Positions 41,352 through 50,211 are shown, counted from the stretch's first letter. The stretch is 52,205 nucleotides of DNA from Fibrobacter succinogenes (GCA_902771595.1 CACXXH010000006.1:1-52205), one strand, 5' to 3'. The notes: generated from the letters alone by a model not told the origin. Made by a program: numbers and translations.

Positions 41352-42062
41352 ATGAATTTTAGCAGAATACTTGCCGCCGGAGCGCTTGCCGCATCGTATG
41401 CCTTCGCACAACCGGTGGCACCCTCTGTGGACCAGCCGGAAGGCCAGCCTGCTAAAAAGGCGGGCCTGAACAGCAAGATGGGGCTTGGGTTCCACGGACA
41501 ATTCGAATTCACGAACCTGTATGGCCTGGCCCAGGACTGGAACCTGGGGGACGATGAAGAAGCTCCTTCTGGCATAGGCTTTGTCGCCGGTCTTCGCGGT
41601 CGCATTCCCATGATGCCGGTCGTGCATTTTGCACCCGAACTCAACTTCCACTATGCCCGGCTTACCCAACAGGACGAAGCCGCCAAGCGCAGCTTTGAGC
41701 AGATGGATATCGAAGTGCCCTTGATGCTGAGGGGCATCCTGAAGGACATGTTCTACGTGACCGCAGGCGCGCAGCTCGGGTTTAACCTCTACTCGAAGGC
41801 TAAGGTTGATTTCGGCAGCGATGATAATGGCGGGTATCTTGACCCTATCGATATCGAATATGAAGAAGATCTCAACAAGGCCACGTTCGGGTTCGGACTG
41901 GTACTCGGTGCCGGCTTTGTTTTCTTCGATAGAATATCTGTCGATGCTCGTTTTGTTCTGGGACTTACGGAAGCTTACCCGAACGGCGAAAGCAAGTTTG
42001 TCACGATGGATGGCGCAAAGCAGAAGTCGTTCCAGTTCGGCATTGGCTGCTGGATTCTCTAG
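41352..42062 (+). CDS. Small outer-membrane beta-barrel protein (PorT/OmpA-like)
   Basis: 236 residues; AAGGAGGAATA precedes the ATG, and an upstream in-frame ATG at 41328 is rejected because it lacks a signal peptide. A signal peptide ends SYAFA. A short disordered stretch leads to strands (GLGFHGQFEFTNLYGLAQDW, VVHFAPELNFHYARL, ISVDARFVLGLTEAY), typical of the 8-strand PorT-type barrel seen in many outer-membrane proteins. The last strand is QKSFQFGIGCWIL. The function is unknown. Confidence 0.68.
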   Translation: MNFSRILAAGALAASYAFAQPVAPSVDQPEGQPAKKAGLNSKMGLGFHGQFEFTNLYGLAQDWNLGDDEEAPSGIGFVAGLRGRIPMMPVVHFAPELNFHYARLTQQDEAAKRSFEQMDIEVPLMLRGILKDMFYVTAGAQLGFNLYSKAKVDFGSDDNGGYLDPIDIEYEEDLNKATFGFGLVLGAGFVFFDRISVDARFVLGLTEAYPNGESKFVTMDGAKQKSFQFGIGCWIL

Positions 42063-42084
42063 AACGTATTTTGTTTGAGAAAAA

Positions 42085-42118
42085 AGAAAGCCCGCTCGGT
42101 TGAGCGGGTTTTCTTCTT
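42085..42118 (+). terminator. Intrinsic terminator after the barrel gene
   Basis: CCCGCTC (42091-42097), GGTT loop, GAGCGGG (42102-42108), then TTTTCTTCTTGT. The A-rich left flank also suits the convergent lipoprotein gene. Confidence 0.75.
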
Positions 42119-42132
42119 GTTGTAAAGGCTAT

Positions 42133-43440
42133 TTATCGCGCCAGTTTGCAAGATGCAGTACTTGTTTCTGTACCGCCAGTAAAGGTTACGCAAACAGACG
42201 GATAGTTAAGGGTTCCTGTTTTTACCATGCCCAACTCTACAGAATTCTGTACATTGTAGCCACCTGATTTAGGAGTCGTTTTTCCATTATAGGTCATGTT
42301 CAACGTGAGGTTCGCTACGCCTTGTACCGCATACTCACAGGTCACTTTCAAATTGGGTTTGTCATATTCATTGGTCCACTCGCCATTAACGACTATGCAA
42401 CCTTCGTTCTTCACGTTTACAGCCTTCTCAGGAAGCTGGTTGCCCGTAATGGTCAACTGATATTCCGGACCTGCGGTTGTCTTCACTGCGGGGCACTGTA
42501 CCGTGATGATCGTATTGTCGGCGTGGCTCACCTTAAGTGTCGGGGCGTAGCCGTTCTGAGCTGCAGTAAAGGTCTTGGTGTAGCTGGCTTCGCCGCTAGG
42601 AGCGCCGCCATCCCACTCGTAAACCAGCGGTGTCACCGTGGACTTGCAACCAGTTACGGTCCATGTGACATTGGGATCCGCCGTAAAGTCAACGGATGGT
42701 GCCGCAGTCGTGCATTCGCATCCCGTAATCTTGGCGCCGTTCACATTGAGGGGAGAACAGGTGACTGTTTCGGTTCCTTTTTTATCAGAAACCACCTTAA
42801 CAATGGCTATCTTCTGGCCAGAAGTCGAGTACTTTACTGAGGGAGACGGAAGCGTCGAGGATTCAGGAGAGCCGCCCGCGAAGGTCCATTCGTACTTTAG
42901 AGCCATCATTTGTTGCGGATCCAAGGCCAAGCTGTTGGCAGAGAATTTCCATTTGACTTCAGTATTGAGTTCAGCCGTCGCTGTTGTGGGCGCACAAGTG
43001 CCGAGGCCTGTTGCCGGCGGCGGTGTGATGGTGGAAGACGACGAAGACTGGACCGGAGGAAGTGCGGAAGAACTGCTTGACACACCGTGAATCGGACCCC
43101 TGGATGAAAAATTATAAGGGGAGGAAGAAACGGGTGTTGTTGTGGAAGACTGCGGCGTAGATTCTGAAGATGCCGGTTCTTCGTTGGAAGACATTTCGAG
43201 CAAATGGCCCTGGGCTTTTGTCATTTCATCGGCACAAGCAGAATCATGTACACAGGAATCTTTAACTTCGTCAACCATACCGGCAAAAGGCAATGCGGCG
43301 GAAGGGTTATCTTTTACCATATCACCGATAATGCCTGCAGGAGAATTTTTATCGTAGGCTACAATTTCACCCTCACCGCACGCCCAAAAGCTGGCGGCAA
43401 TCACGACGGAGGAAAGACTTATCAAAAGTTTCTTGTTCAT
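42133..43440 (-). CDS. Ser-rich lipoprotein with PKD/Ig-like repeats
   Basis: 435 residues; AGAGG precedes the ATG by seven bases. MNKKLLISLSSVVIAASFWAC is a lipoprotein signal. A helical stretch (about 30-85) with two Cys is followed by a Ser/Thr/Pro-rich linker (about 88-140) typical of Fibrobacter surface lipoproteins. Repeated Ig-like units with Cys pairs follow (ALKYEWTFAGGSPESS, TPLVYEWDGGAPSGEASYTK), resembling PKD domains. No enzymatic motif is seen. It may be a cell-surface or adhesion protein. Confidence 0.6.
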   Translation of the reverse strand: MNKKLLISLSSVVIAASFWACGEGEIVAYDKNSPAGIIGDMVKDNPSAALPFAGMVDEVKDSCVHDSACADEMTKAQGHLLEMSSNEEPASSESTPQSSTTTPVSSSPYNFSSRGPIHGVSSSSSALPPVQSSSSSTITPPPATGLGTCAPTTATAELNTEVKWKFSANSLALDPQQMMALKYEWTFAGGSPESSTLPSPSVKYSTSGQKIAIVKVVSDKKGTETVTCSPLNVNGAKITGCECTTAAPSVDFTADPNVTWTVTGCKSTVTPLVYEWDGGAPSGEASYTKTFTAAQNGYAPTLKVSHADNTIITVQCPAVKTTAGPEYQLTITGNQLPEKAVNVKNEGCIVVNGEWTNEYDKPNLKVTCEYAVQGVANLTLNMTYNGKTTPKSGGYNVQNSVELGMVKTGTLNYPSVCVTFTGGTETSTASCKLAR

Positions 43441-43563
43441 ACAAAACCTCTTTTGAGGAAATTTACATTAATCTTTATAAAAAAGAGCAAAAGAAACAAT
43501 TTTTCGTGAAAGAAAACACAGAAAAAACTGCTTTTTGGCCCCGAAAAAGCCTTTTTGGACCCC

Positions 43564-44352
43564 TTACTGCTCCTCTTCGACCGAAATTTTTCGCTGTCCG
43601 GTGATGAACTGGTGCACGTAGGGGTTCGTAGTGTTCTTGATTTCGTCCACCGTTCCAACCTCGATGATGCGTCCGTTGTAGAGCATCGCGATGCGGTCAG
43701 CCACCTTGAAGGCGCTCACCATGTCGTGCGTCACGACGACGGAGGTGACCCCGAGCTTGCTCTGCATGTCGAGGATGAGGTCGTTGATGACATCGCTCGT
43801 GATGGGATCGAGACCGGTCGTCGGTTCGTCGTACAGGAGGATTTCGGGGTTCAAGGCGATGGCGCGGGCGAGGGCCACGCGCTTGCGCATGCCGCCCGAA
43901 AGTTCGGAGGGCATCTTGGTCCTGAACTCGGGGACGAGGTTGATCATCTGGAGCTTTTCGGTCACCACGTCCTGAATTTGTTTCTCGGAAAGTTCCGGAT
44001 GGTGCTCGCGCAGGGCGAACGCAATGTTCTCGCCTGTGTTCATGGAATCAAAAAGAGCGCCCATCTGGAAAAGCATGCCCATTTTTTTGCGGATGGTGCG
44101 CGTGTCGAAGAACTTGGGCGTACTGATGGTAACGCCATCGACGGAAACTTCGCCTCCATCGGGCTGCAGCAGGCCAATCATGTGCTTCAGGATCACGGAC
44201 TTGCCACCGCCGGACTTGCCGATGATGACCATGGTCTCGCCACGGCGGATATCCAGGTTCACGTCCTCGAGAACGGTCTGCGGGCCGAAGGACTTCTTGA
44301 GCCCCTTCAGGCGGATGGCGATATCATTCGGGTCTATCTTTACGTTCGGCAT
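43564..44352 (-). CDS. mlaF: MlaF-type ABC transporter ATPase
   Basis: 262 residues. Walker A GKSGGGKSV, signature LSGGMRKRVALARA, Walker B LLYDEPTTGLDP and the H-loop VVVTHD are intact. The closest family is the MlaF/MCE-type ATPase that powers phospholipid transport with MlaE. It lies 18 bases after mlaE. No MlaD (MCE) gene follows: the next gene ends at 42133 and is a lipoprotein. Confidence 0.88.
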   Translation of the reverse strand: MPNVKIDPNDIAIRLKGLKKSFGPQTVLEDVNLDIRRGETMVIIGKSGGGKSVILKHMIGLLQPDGGEVSVDGVTISTPKFFDTRTIRKKMGMLFQMGALFDSMNTGENIAFALREHHPELSEKQIQDVVTEKLQMINLVPEFRTKMPSELSGGMRKRVALARAIALNPEILLYDEPTTGLDPITSDVINDLILDMQSKLGVTSVVVTHDMVSAFKVADRIAMLYNGRIIEVGTVDEIKNTTNPYVHQFITGQRKISVEEEQ

Positions 44353-44370
44353 AATGGCACCTGCAAAAAA

Positions 44371-45153
44371 CTAGAAGAACATGATGGCATCAAGAACAAA
44401 GTCAGAAATCAAAATCATGAGGCAACTGGAAACCACGACGTTCATGGTCGCAAGCCCCACACCGCGAGCTCCGGGCTTGGCGTTTATCCCGTGGTAGTAA
44501 CCCAACACGAAAATCAGCACGCCGAACACGAGCGACTTGATTATGCCCGACCAGAGGTCCATGGAATTGAACAGGTACTGCATGCCGGAGGTGTAGGTGT
44601 AGGTCGTGATGTCGAGCCCGAGAACACACACGATCCAGCCACCGATAAGCGCGAGGCAGTTGGATATGGCGGTAAGGCAAGGAATCATCGTCATGAACGC
44701 GATAAAGCGGGGGAGAGCGAGGTAGCGGTACGGGTCGAGGCCGAGAACCGTATAGGCGGAGAGTTCCTCCTTCTCCTTCATGCTCCCGAGTTCCGCCGCG
44801 ACGGCGCTGCCCACGCGGCCCGAAAGCACGATGGCCGTAAGGAGCGGTCCGAGCTCGATGAGCACCATCTTGCAGGCGGCCGTACCGACGAACTTGTCGG
44901 CCACCAGGTTCTGGAATTCGAATTCGGCGCACACGGTCGCCACCATGCCCGTGAATATGGAGGTCACGAACAGGAGCGGAAGCGACGAGACGCCGATGGA
45001 TATCATCTGCTTCACGATGAGGTCCGGATTCTTGAACACGTGCGGAATCTGCTTCAGCGTGAGGAACAGGATGCACAGGACTTCGCCTATGCTTGCAATC
45101 CCGTCGACAATGACGCGTCCGATCCATACCGCAGGTTGAAGCAGAAAAGACAT
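44371..45153 (-). CDS. mlaE: MlaE-type permease of a phospholipid ABC transporter
   Basis: 260 residues with the MlaE/YrbE pattern: an N-terminal amphipathic stretch (IGRVIVDGIASIGEVLCILF), then SIFTGMVATVCAEFEFQNLV, IELGPLLTAIVLSGRVGSAV, and ALGSMKEKEELSA-type motif (AAELGSMKEKEELSAYTVLG). About five helices. Its start shares TAATG with the dnaB stop, so a lipid transporter is translationally coupled to the replicative helicase gene. Confidence 0.88.
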   Translation of the reverse strand: MSFLLQPAVWIGRVIVDGIASIGEVLCILFLTLKQIPHVFKNPDLIVKQMISIGVSSLPLLFVTSIFTGMVATVCAEFEFQNLVADKFVGTAACKMVLIELGPLLTAIVLSGRVGSAVAAELGSMKEKEELSAYTVLGLDPYRYLALPRFIAFMTMIPCLTAISNCLALIGGWIVCVLGLDITTYTYTSGMQYLFNSMDLWSGIIKSLVFGVLIFVLGYYHGINAKPGARGVGLATMNVVVSSCLMILISDFVLDAIMFF

Positions 45154-46577
45154 TACTGGTAATCTCCGAAGGAATAGCCGCCGTCAGACGGGTCGTCGCC
45201 GTAGCTGTATTCAGAATCTTCGCCGCCGCCTTCGCCTTCTCCGTTTTCGGCATCGTAGAACGTAGTGTACTCGGGAACGAACGCGAGGGGGATGTCCCTC
45301 ACGGAACCGTTACGGTGCTTGGCGACGATGAGTTCGGCCTTGAACTTGTCTTCGTCCTTGTGGGTGCGCACGTAGGGGCGTTCCACGAACCAGACCATGT
45401 CGGCGTCCTGTTCGATAGAACCCGATTCGCGGAGGTCGGAAAGTTGCGGCCTCTCGCGGCCCTTTTCTTCGACCTTACGGCTGAGCTGTGCGAGCGCGAT
45501 GACGGGAATGTGCAGGTCCTTGGCGAGAATCTTGAGGCCACGCGAGATGGCGCCGATGGCGACTGCGCGGTTTTCTTCGCCGCCAGTCTTCATCAACTGG
45601 AGGTAGTCGATGATTAGCATGTCGAGCTTGTCTTTGCGCTTGAGGTCGCGGGCCTTGCTCATGAGTTCCATGATGCCGAGGTCGGCGTTGTCGTCGACGT
45701 AGAGAGGCGCCTGGTTGATGGGGGCGACCGTCGCGATGAGCTTGCGCATCTCTTCGGGAGAAAGCTTGTTGTTGCGGAGCTTGCTCTGGTCGATTTGGGC
45801 CCTGGAGCAGAGCAGACGCTGGGCGAGCTGCACGCCGTCCATTTCGAGGCTGAAGAAGGCGACGTTCCTGTGGTAGTTGATGGCTGCGTTCGCTGCAATC
45901 GTGAGGGCGAACGACGTCTTGCCAACACCGGGACGCGCTGCAAGGATAATCAGGTCGGAATCCTGCAGGCCGTTGGTGAGTTCGTCGAGTTCCTTGATGC
46001 CCGTGGGTACGCCGGTGATGCCGTCCTTGCGGTTGTTGAGACGGTCGAGAAGCGGGTTCACGAAGTTCTCGATGGGCCGTAGCGTGTTCTTCACCTGCTT
46101 TTCGGCGATGGCGAACACGTCCTTTTCTGCAGCTTGCAGGACTTCATCCGGGTTGTTGCCCGCGTCCATCGCCTTTTTGATGGTATCCGAAGACATCTTG
46201 ATGAGCTTGCGGAGCACGTACTTGTTGCGCAGGTGTTCCAGGTTCCATTCCACGTTCGCCGACGAGGCGACGCTTTCCATCATTTCGAAAATATATTCGC
46301 GGCCGCCCGCTTGGGCGAGTTTCCCCATTTTTTCTAGTTGGGCGGGGAGAGTGAGCATGTCGATGGGAGTGCCCTGGCTGTACAAATCCTTCATGGCGTG
46401 CCAGACTAGCTGGTGGCGTTCCATGTAGAAGAAATCGTCTTCCGACACCATCTCGATGACGGGCGCGATGACGTTGGGGTCACGAAGGATTCCGCCGAGC
46501 AAATAGCGTTCGGCGTCGCAGTCCATCGGGACTTGGCGACCTTCGTAGCTTCCACCTTCTTTAGCGAATTCAGACAT
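45153..46577 (-). CDS. dnaB: Replicative DNA helicase DnaB
   Basis: 474 residues. The N-terminal domain opens with AERYLLGGILRDPNVIAPVI. The RecA-like domain has Walker A AARPGVGKTSFAL, SLEMDGVQLAQRLL, Walker B MLIIDYLQLMKTG and the arginine-finger region. The protein ends with a Gly/Glu/Asp/Ser-rich tail of about 35 residues. DnaB unwinds DNA at the replication fork as a hexamer. It lies 27 bases after the UDG-like gene; the start codon has no clear ribosome site. Confidence 0.95.
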   Translation of the reverse strand: MSEFAKEGGSYEGRQVPMDCDAERYLLGGILRDPNVIAPVIEMVSEDDFFYMERHQLVWHAMKDLYSQGTPIDMLTLPAQLEKMGKLAQAGGREYIFEMMESVASSANVEWNLEHLRNKYVLRKLIKMSSDTIKKAMDAGNNPDEVLQAAEKDVFAIAEKQVKNTLRPIENFVNPLLDRLNNRKDGITGVPTGIKELDELTNGLQDSDLIILAARPGVGKTSFALTIAANAAINYHRNVAFFSLEMDGVQLAQRLLCSRAQIDQSKLRNNKLSPEEMRKLIATVAPINQAPLYVDDNADLGIMELMSKARDLKRKDKLDMLIIDYLQLMKTGGEENRAVAIGAISRGLKILAKDLHIPVIALAQLSRKVEEKGRERPQLSDLRESGSIEQDADMVWFVERPYVRTHKDEDKFKAELIVAKHRNGSVRDIPLAFVPEYTTFYDAENGEGEGGGEDSEYSYGDDPSDGGYSFGDYQ

Positions 46578-46604
46578 ATACTTGAGGAAATATAATTTTT
46601 AGTT

Positions 46605-47426
46605 TCAGGAAAAATACGAACTTTTCGGGAGATGGACCTTCCAGGTGAGCCATTTCAGCTGCTTGTCTTGGGACATGGCTACAGCGTCTACGAGCGCACA
46701 GGTCCTGATGCCCGAGAATTCCAGGTCGGTTCCGGCAAGGTCGTTGAAGTTCTTGCCCTTGCCGAATAACTGATGGAAAAGTCCTTCGCCGAACGACACC
46801 ATGATATCGGGTTTCACGAAGGAAAGTTCCTTGGTGAGCATCTTGCGCAGGGCCGCTTCGAAAAGGGGCGGAATGTTCCTTGCGGTGTGCCCCTTGTAGA
46901 AGTAGGCGACCCCGATGGAATCCTCGGTAATCTTCAGGTTCGCGAAAAGGCGGATGAGCATCTGGCCTGCTTCGGACGAGAGGTAGTTGCCCTGGTCGGA
47001 AAGCGGGTTCGGCATCAGGAGCAGGAGTTTCGGGTTTTCGGGGCCTTCGTAATGCGCAAGGTTGTTTATGCCGGAGTAAATGGCTTCGCCCTGGATTGCT
47101 GCATAGAAGGCGTCCAGACTTTCCGCGGATTCGAATGCGGCGGAAGCCTTCCTTGCGGCAGGACGTGCCGCGGGCATCGCGACTGCGGGTATGATCGGCG
47201 GTTCCTGTGCGGGTGCTGCCTGTGCCGCTTGTGTAGCCGGCGCCGGGCGTACGGGTTGTGCCGCGGGCTGCGGTGGCGTCGGCATGGCGGGCTTTGGCGC
47301 AGGGGCGGCTGCTCGCTGGAGTTTCTGGAGCGTCCAGGGTTCGTCGAGGTACACGTCGGAAAGGCCCATGTCTATCTGGCCCTGCAAATAGTTCCGCAAT
47401 TCGCTGAAATCAAATTCTTCAGGCAT
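46605..47426 (-). CDS. Degenerate uracil-DNA glycosylase-like protein
   Basis: 273 residues with AAGGAGG upstream of the ATG. The N-terminal 100 residues include an Ala/Pro-rich linker; the folded part starts near 105. LLLLMPNPLSDQGNYLSSEA, followed by GQMLIRLFANLKI, resembles the family-4 UDG active-site loop, but the Gly-Glu-x-Pro and acidic residues are replaced by Met-Pro-Asn-Pro, the four Fe-S cysteines are absent, and the C-terminal His-Pro motif is not seen. It is probably a non-catalytic UDG-fold protein. It overlaps coaBC by 8 bases and precedes dnaB, so a replication role is plausible. Confidence 0.6.
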   Translation of the reverse strand: MPEEFDFSELRNYLQGQIDMGLSDVYLDEPWTLQKLQRAAAPAPKPAMPTPPQPAAQPVRPAPATQAAQAAPAQEPPIIPAVAMPAARPAARKASAAFESAESLDAFYAAIQGEAIYSGINNLAHYEGPENPKLLLLMPNPLSDQGNYLSSEAGQMLIRLFANLKITEDSIGVAYFYKGHTARNIPPLFEAALRKMLTKELSFVKPDIMVSFGEGLFHQLFGKGKNFNDLAGTDLEFSGIRTCALVDAVAMSQDKQLKWLTWKVHLPKSSYFS

Positions 47427-48777
47427 CGGAGCCTCCTTGGCGCTCGTGTAGTTCGTTCAAGGCAAATTCAACAATCTCTGTGGCGAGATCGATTTTGCCG
47501 CCCATCTTCATCTCGCAGATTTCTGCATTCGGGCGGATTAGGGTGTAGCGGACGTCGTCATAGCCGAAACCGCTGCCGCTTGCGACGGGGGCGTTTAGCA
47601 GGAGCGCGTCTGCACCGCTCTTCGCGAGTTTCTCGGCGGCGTGTTCCTTGAAGTGGTCGGTCTCGAGCGCGAAACCCACGATGACCTGGTTTGCGGTGCG
47701 GTTGTTGCTTGCCTGGGATGCGCGGGCCGCGGTGCAGTCGCGCAGTATGTTCGGGTTGGGCACGAGCTCGATGGTGAGCTGGCTCCGGCTATCCTTGATC
47801 TTTTCGGCGGCAGCGGTTTTCGGACGGTAGTCCGCGACAGCCGCGCAGTGGACAATGACATCGGCAGAGGGCTGTCGGGCCATGACGGCGTCGTGCATCT
47901 CTTTGGCGCTGCGCACGTGGGTTACCTGTACGCCTTCCGCGAATTTCGCTTCCATCGGGCCGGCGACGACTTCGACCTCGAAGCCGTTCGCGTAGAATAC
48001 CGAGGCGAGCGCGACGGCGGTTTTGCCGCTGCTGCGGTTGCTGATGTAGCGCACCGGGTCTATCGCTTCTTCGGTGCGGCCTGCGGTCAAAAGAACTTTC
48101 TTGCCGTGGCCGGGGAGAGTTGTATCTTGCGTGGGCGGGATGTCCACTGCGACGGGTACTGCCGGCGGTTCGGGGGCGTTGCGGGGGTGGCCCCCGCTAG
48201 ATGGGGTAGCGAGCGACGCAGTGCGAGGTAGGGGCAGACTTGCCCCTTCCAAGTATTCCACGATCTCCGCGGGTTCCATCAGGCGGCCTTGCCCGACTTC
48301 GCCGCAGGCGAGTACCCCCGCAGGCGATTCAAGTACGGTCGTGTCTTCGAAGCTGCGCAGGACTTCGAGGTTGCGTTTGACGGCGGGGCTGTTGTACATC
48401 GCGACGTTCATTGCAGGCGCAATGACGCGCGGACACGTGCAGCTCATGAAGCAGAGGCTCACCGGGTCGTCGGCGATACCGCAGGCGAATTTCCCGATAA
48501 CGTTCGCGGTTGCGGGCACCACCAGGTAGAGGTCCGCCCACCGCGGGAAATCAATATGCTGGAAAGGCCGCGCCTCCACGGCACCGTTCTTCAGGTACAC
48601 GGGGCACTTGCTGAGGCTTGCAAAAGTTAACGGCGCCACGAATTCGGTGGCGGCATCTGTCATGCATACGCGTACCGTGGCTCCCTTCTTTTGCAGAAGG
48701 CGCAGGAGTTCACAGCTCTTGTAGGCGGCGATTCCGCCCGAAACGCCAAGGAGGATCTTCTTTCCAGCTAGTTCCAT
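47419..48777 (-). CDS. coaBC: Bifunctional phosphopantothenoylcysteine decarboxylase/synthase
   Basis: 452 residues from the ATG at 48777; an in-frame TTG three codons earlier is possible. The CoaC half has VSGGIAAYKSCELLRLL, the catalytic His in QHIDFPRWAD, APAMNVAMY, and the Cys in GVLACGEVGQGRL. The CoaB half has VRYISNRSSGKTAVAL and HCAAVADYRPK. The two steps make 4'-phosphopantetheine from phosphopantothenate and cysteine. The linker between the halves (about 182-225) is long and Pro-rich; 48172-48218 within it is a copy of the GC-rich repeat found near 12.65 kb. Confidence 0.93.
   Translation of the reverse strand: MELAGKKILLGVSGGIAAYKSCELLRLLQKKGATVRVCMTDAATEFVAPLTFASLSKCPVYLKNGAVEARPFQHIDFPRWADLYLVVPATANVIGKFACGIADDPVSLCFMSCTCPRVIAPAMNVAMYNSPAVKRNLEVLRSFEDTTVLESPAGVLACGEVGQGRLMEPAEIVEYLEGASLPLPRTASLATPSSGGHPRNAPEPPAVPVAVDIPPTQDTTLPGHGKKVLLTAGRTEEAIDPVRYISNRSSGKTAVALASVFYANGFEVEVVAGPMEAKFAEGVQVTHVRSAKEMHDAVMARQPSADVIVHCAAVADYRPKTAAAEKIKDSRSQLTIELVPNPNILRDCTAARASQASNNRTANQVIVGFALETDHFKEHAAEKLAKSGADALLLNAPVASGSGFGYDDVRYTLIRPNAEICEMKMGGKIDLATEIVEFALNELHERQGGSDA
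48172..48218. repeat. GC-rich dispersed repeat inside coaBC
   Basis: GGGGGCGTTGCGGGGG, then CCCCCGCTAGATGGGGT. It is nearly identical to the reverse complement of 12643-12677. The core GCGGGGG-TGG-CCCCCGC is a hairpin. It is in frame and encodes part of the CoaC-CoaB linker. Confidence 0.6.
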
Positions 48778-48791
48778 ATAATGCAAGATAG

Positions 48792-48818
48792 AAAAAGGCC
48801 GGCATGGCCGGCCCTTTC
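48792..48818 (-). terminator. Intrinsic terminator of the Fib_succ_major gene
   Basis: On the minus strand GGCCGGC-CAT-GCCGGCC is followed by TTTTTC. It lies 28 bases after the stop codon and just upstream of coaBC. Confidence 0.75.
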
Positions 48819-48845
48819 AGGGAAATATTTCTTGCAAGCTAGCGG

Positions 48846-50105
48846 CTAATTTCTAGCGCAACGAATCGGAAGCGCAATATCCTTCTTGTATTTTGTGAAG
48901 ACGGCGTCTTTCCTTTCGCACGAGAACTGGACACCGTAACCCTTGTCGGCCTCCTGGAACGGAGTCGATGCGGTCCAGTATTCTGCAATGCCACCGTAGT
49001 TCTGGACATGCTCGTAGCCGTAGTAATCCATGTATTCCATGTGACCGCCAAGATCTGCGGTAAAATCAAACGAGTTCAGGCCGCGAATGCCTCCATGGCC
49101 GTACCACTGTCCGTAGCATTCCATTCTTTCCCTGAGAACCCACGATGCATTTTCGATGCCGCCAATAAGGATGAACAAGCCTTCCCATTCTTCGATTGTC
49201 GGCAGGTGCCAGCCTCTGGGGCAAATGCCTCTCAGCGTTTCGGGGAGATTGCAGTCGACCGAATCATGGCAGTTGATATCGCTGTTCTCGTAAGTGTAAA
49301 TGGAATCGATGGCTGCCGCCCACTTGTAGTAGCGGCCACCCGTTTCACAGCTGTCCTTGCACCAGAAATTGTTCTGCAGGCTGGGGGTCTGGACGCTATC
49401 GATGTACCTGAGGTCTTCGGCCATCCACTTCTTGTTACCGATGGTAACATAGTAATACAGCGAACTGTCGCGCACATCGCAGAAGCTAGTCGAGGGATTA
49501 AAGGGAATGCCGCCGCAAAGAGGATATTCCTGTTCGTTCTGGAGGGAGACATCGAGTGTGTCTCCGCTGCATACGAATTTGACCCCATTCCTGGTTTTAG
49601 CAACGGTGCAACCGCTGCCGTCATCGCCCTTTTCGCCCTTTTCACCCTTCAGCGAAGCGAGCCATTCTTCTTCTGTTCCTGTGAAACCGGCTGCAACAGC
49701 CTGTTCGTAGGCCGACTTGCCATCAGCACCGTCGTCGCCCTTGGCGCCGTCGTCACCCTTGGCGCCGTCGTCACCCTTGGCGCCATCATCGCCCTTTGCT
49801 CCCTTGTCGCCCTTTTCACCGTCATCACCCTTGTCGCCCTTATCGCCCTTTTCTCCCTTTTCGCCGTCAAGGCCCTTCACTCTTGTCCATTCGCCTTCGT
49901 AGCAGTAGTAGAGCATTGCGGAATCCGCCACGAATACCATGTCGTCTTCGTTGTCCTTGGTGCAGTCGCCAAGCTTCTTGAACGTGGCTACCGACTCTAC
50001 GCCTTTTGTTTCCGTGATGTTGTCGCCGCATGCGGCGAGGCAAATCATGGATGTGACGATTCCTGCTGCGAAAACTCCCCAGCATTGTTTGCTTTTCCCG
50101 ATCAT
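48846..50105 (-). CDS. Fib_succ_major-type lipoprotein with collagen-like repeat
   Basis: 419 residues; AAGGAG lies seven bases before the ATG. A lipoprotein signal ends CLAAC. After a small N-terminal domain there are about 16 collagen-like Gly-X-Y triplets (near residues 80-130; GEKGDKGDKG and repeated GAKGDD), then KSAYEQAVAAGFTGTEEEWL, a common adaptor-like segment in collagen-like bacterial proteins. The C-terminal ~200 residues form a Fib_succ_major domain: IGNKKWMAEDLRYID, CPRGWHLPTIEEWE, and VQFSCERKDAVFT near the end. The protein is probably anchored in the outer membrane and exposed at the surface. The function of the domain is unknown. Confidence 0.85.
   Translation of the reverse strand: MIGKSKQCWGVFAAGIVTSMICLAACGDNITETKGVESVATFKKLGDCTKDNEDDMVFVADSAMLYYCYEGEWTRVKGLDGEKGEKGDKGDKGDDGEKGDKGAKGDDGAKGDDGAKGDDGAKGDDGADGKSAYEQAVAAGFTGTEEEWLASLKGEKGEKGDDGSGCTVAKTRNGVKFVCSGDTLDVSLQNEQEYPLCGGIPFNPSTSFCDVRDSSLYYYVTIGNKKWMAEDLRYIDSVQTPSLQNNFWCKDSCETGGRYYKWAAAIDSIYTYENSDINCHDSVDCNLPETLRGICPRGWHLPTIEEWEGLFILIGGIENASWVLRERMECYGQWYGHGGIRGLNSFDFTADLGGHMEYMDYYGYEHVQNYGGIAEYWTASTPFQEADKGYGVQFSCERKDAVFTKYKKDIALPIRCARN
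49733..49797. repeat. 18-bp tandem repeats encoding Gly-X-Y triplets
   Basis: On the + strand, the unit GTCGTCACCCTTGGCGCC and close variants repeat about four times in a row, each encoding Gly-Ala-Lys-Gly-Asp-Asp on the minus strand. Near-perfect copies could gain or lose units without a frameshift. Confidence 0.75.
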
Positions 50106-50211
50106 CGATTTCTCCTTGTATTGTAGAAATAGGAACGCTAATTTGTTTCGGATGAATAAAATGTAATGAATAATTTATGTAAATAGCAGTAATTTGTCAA
50201 TAAAAATTAAG

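Noticed and set aside
43555..45162. 535-codon open frame opposite mlaF and mlaE
   Set aside because: It spans two genes with intact ABC motifs and has His/Glu/Asp-rich composition with no family.
49733..49870. Regular short repeats that could suggest a CRISPR array
   Set aside because: The units are contiguous without spacers and encode Gly-X-Y triplets in a lipoprotein.
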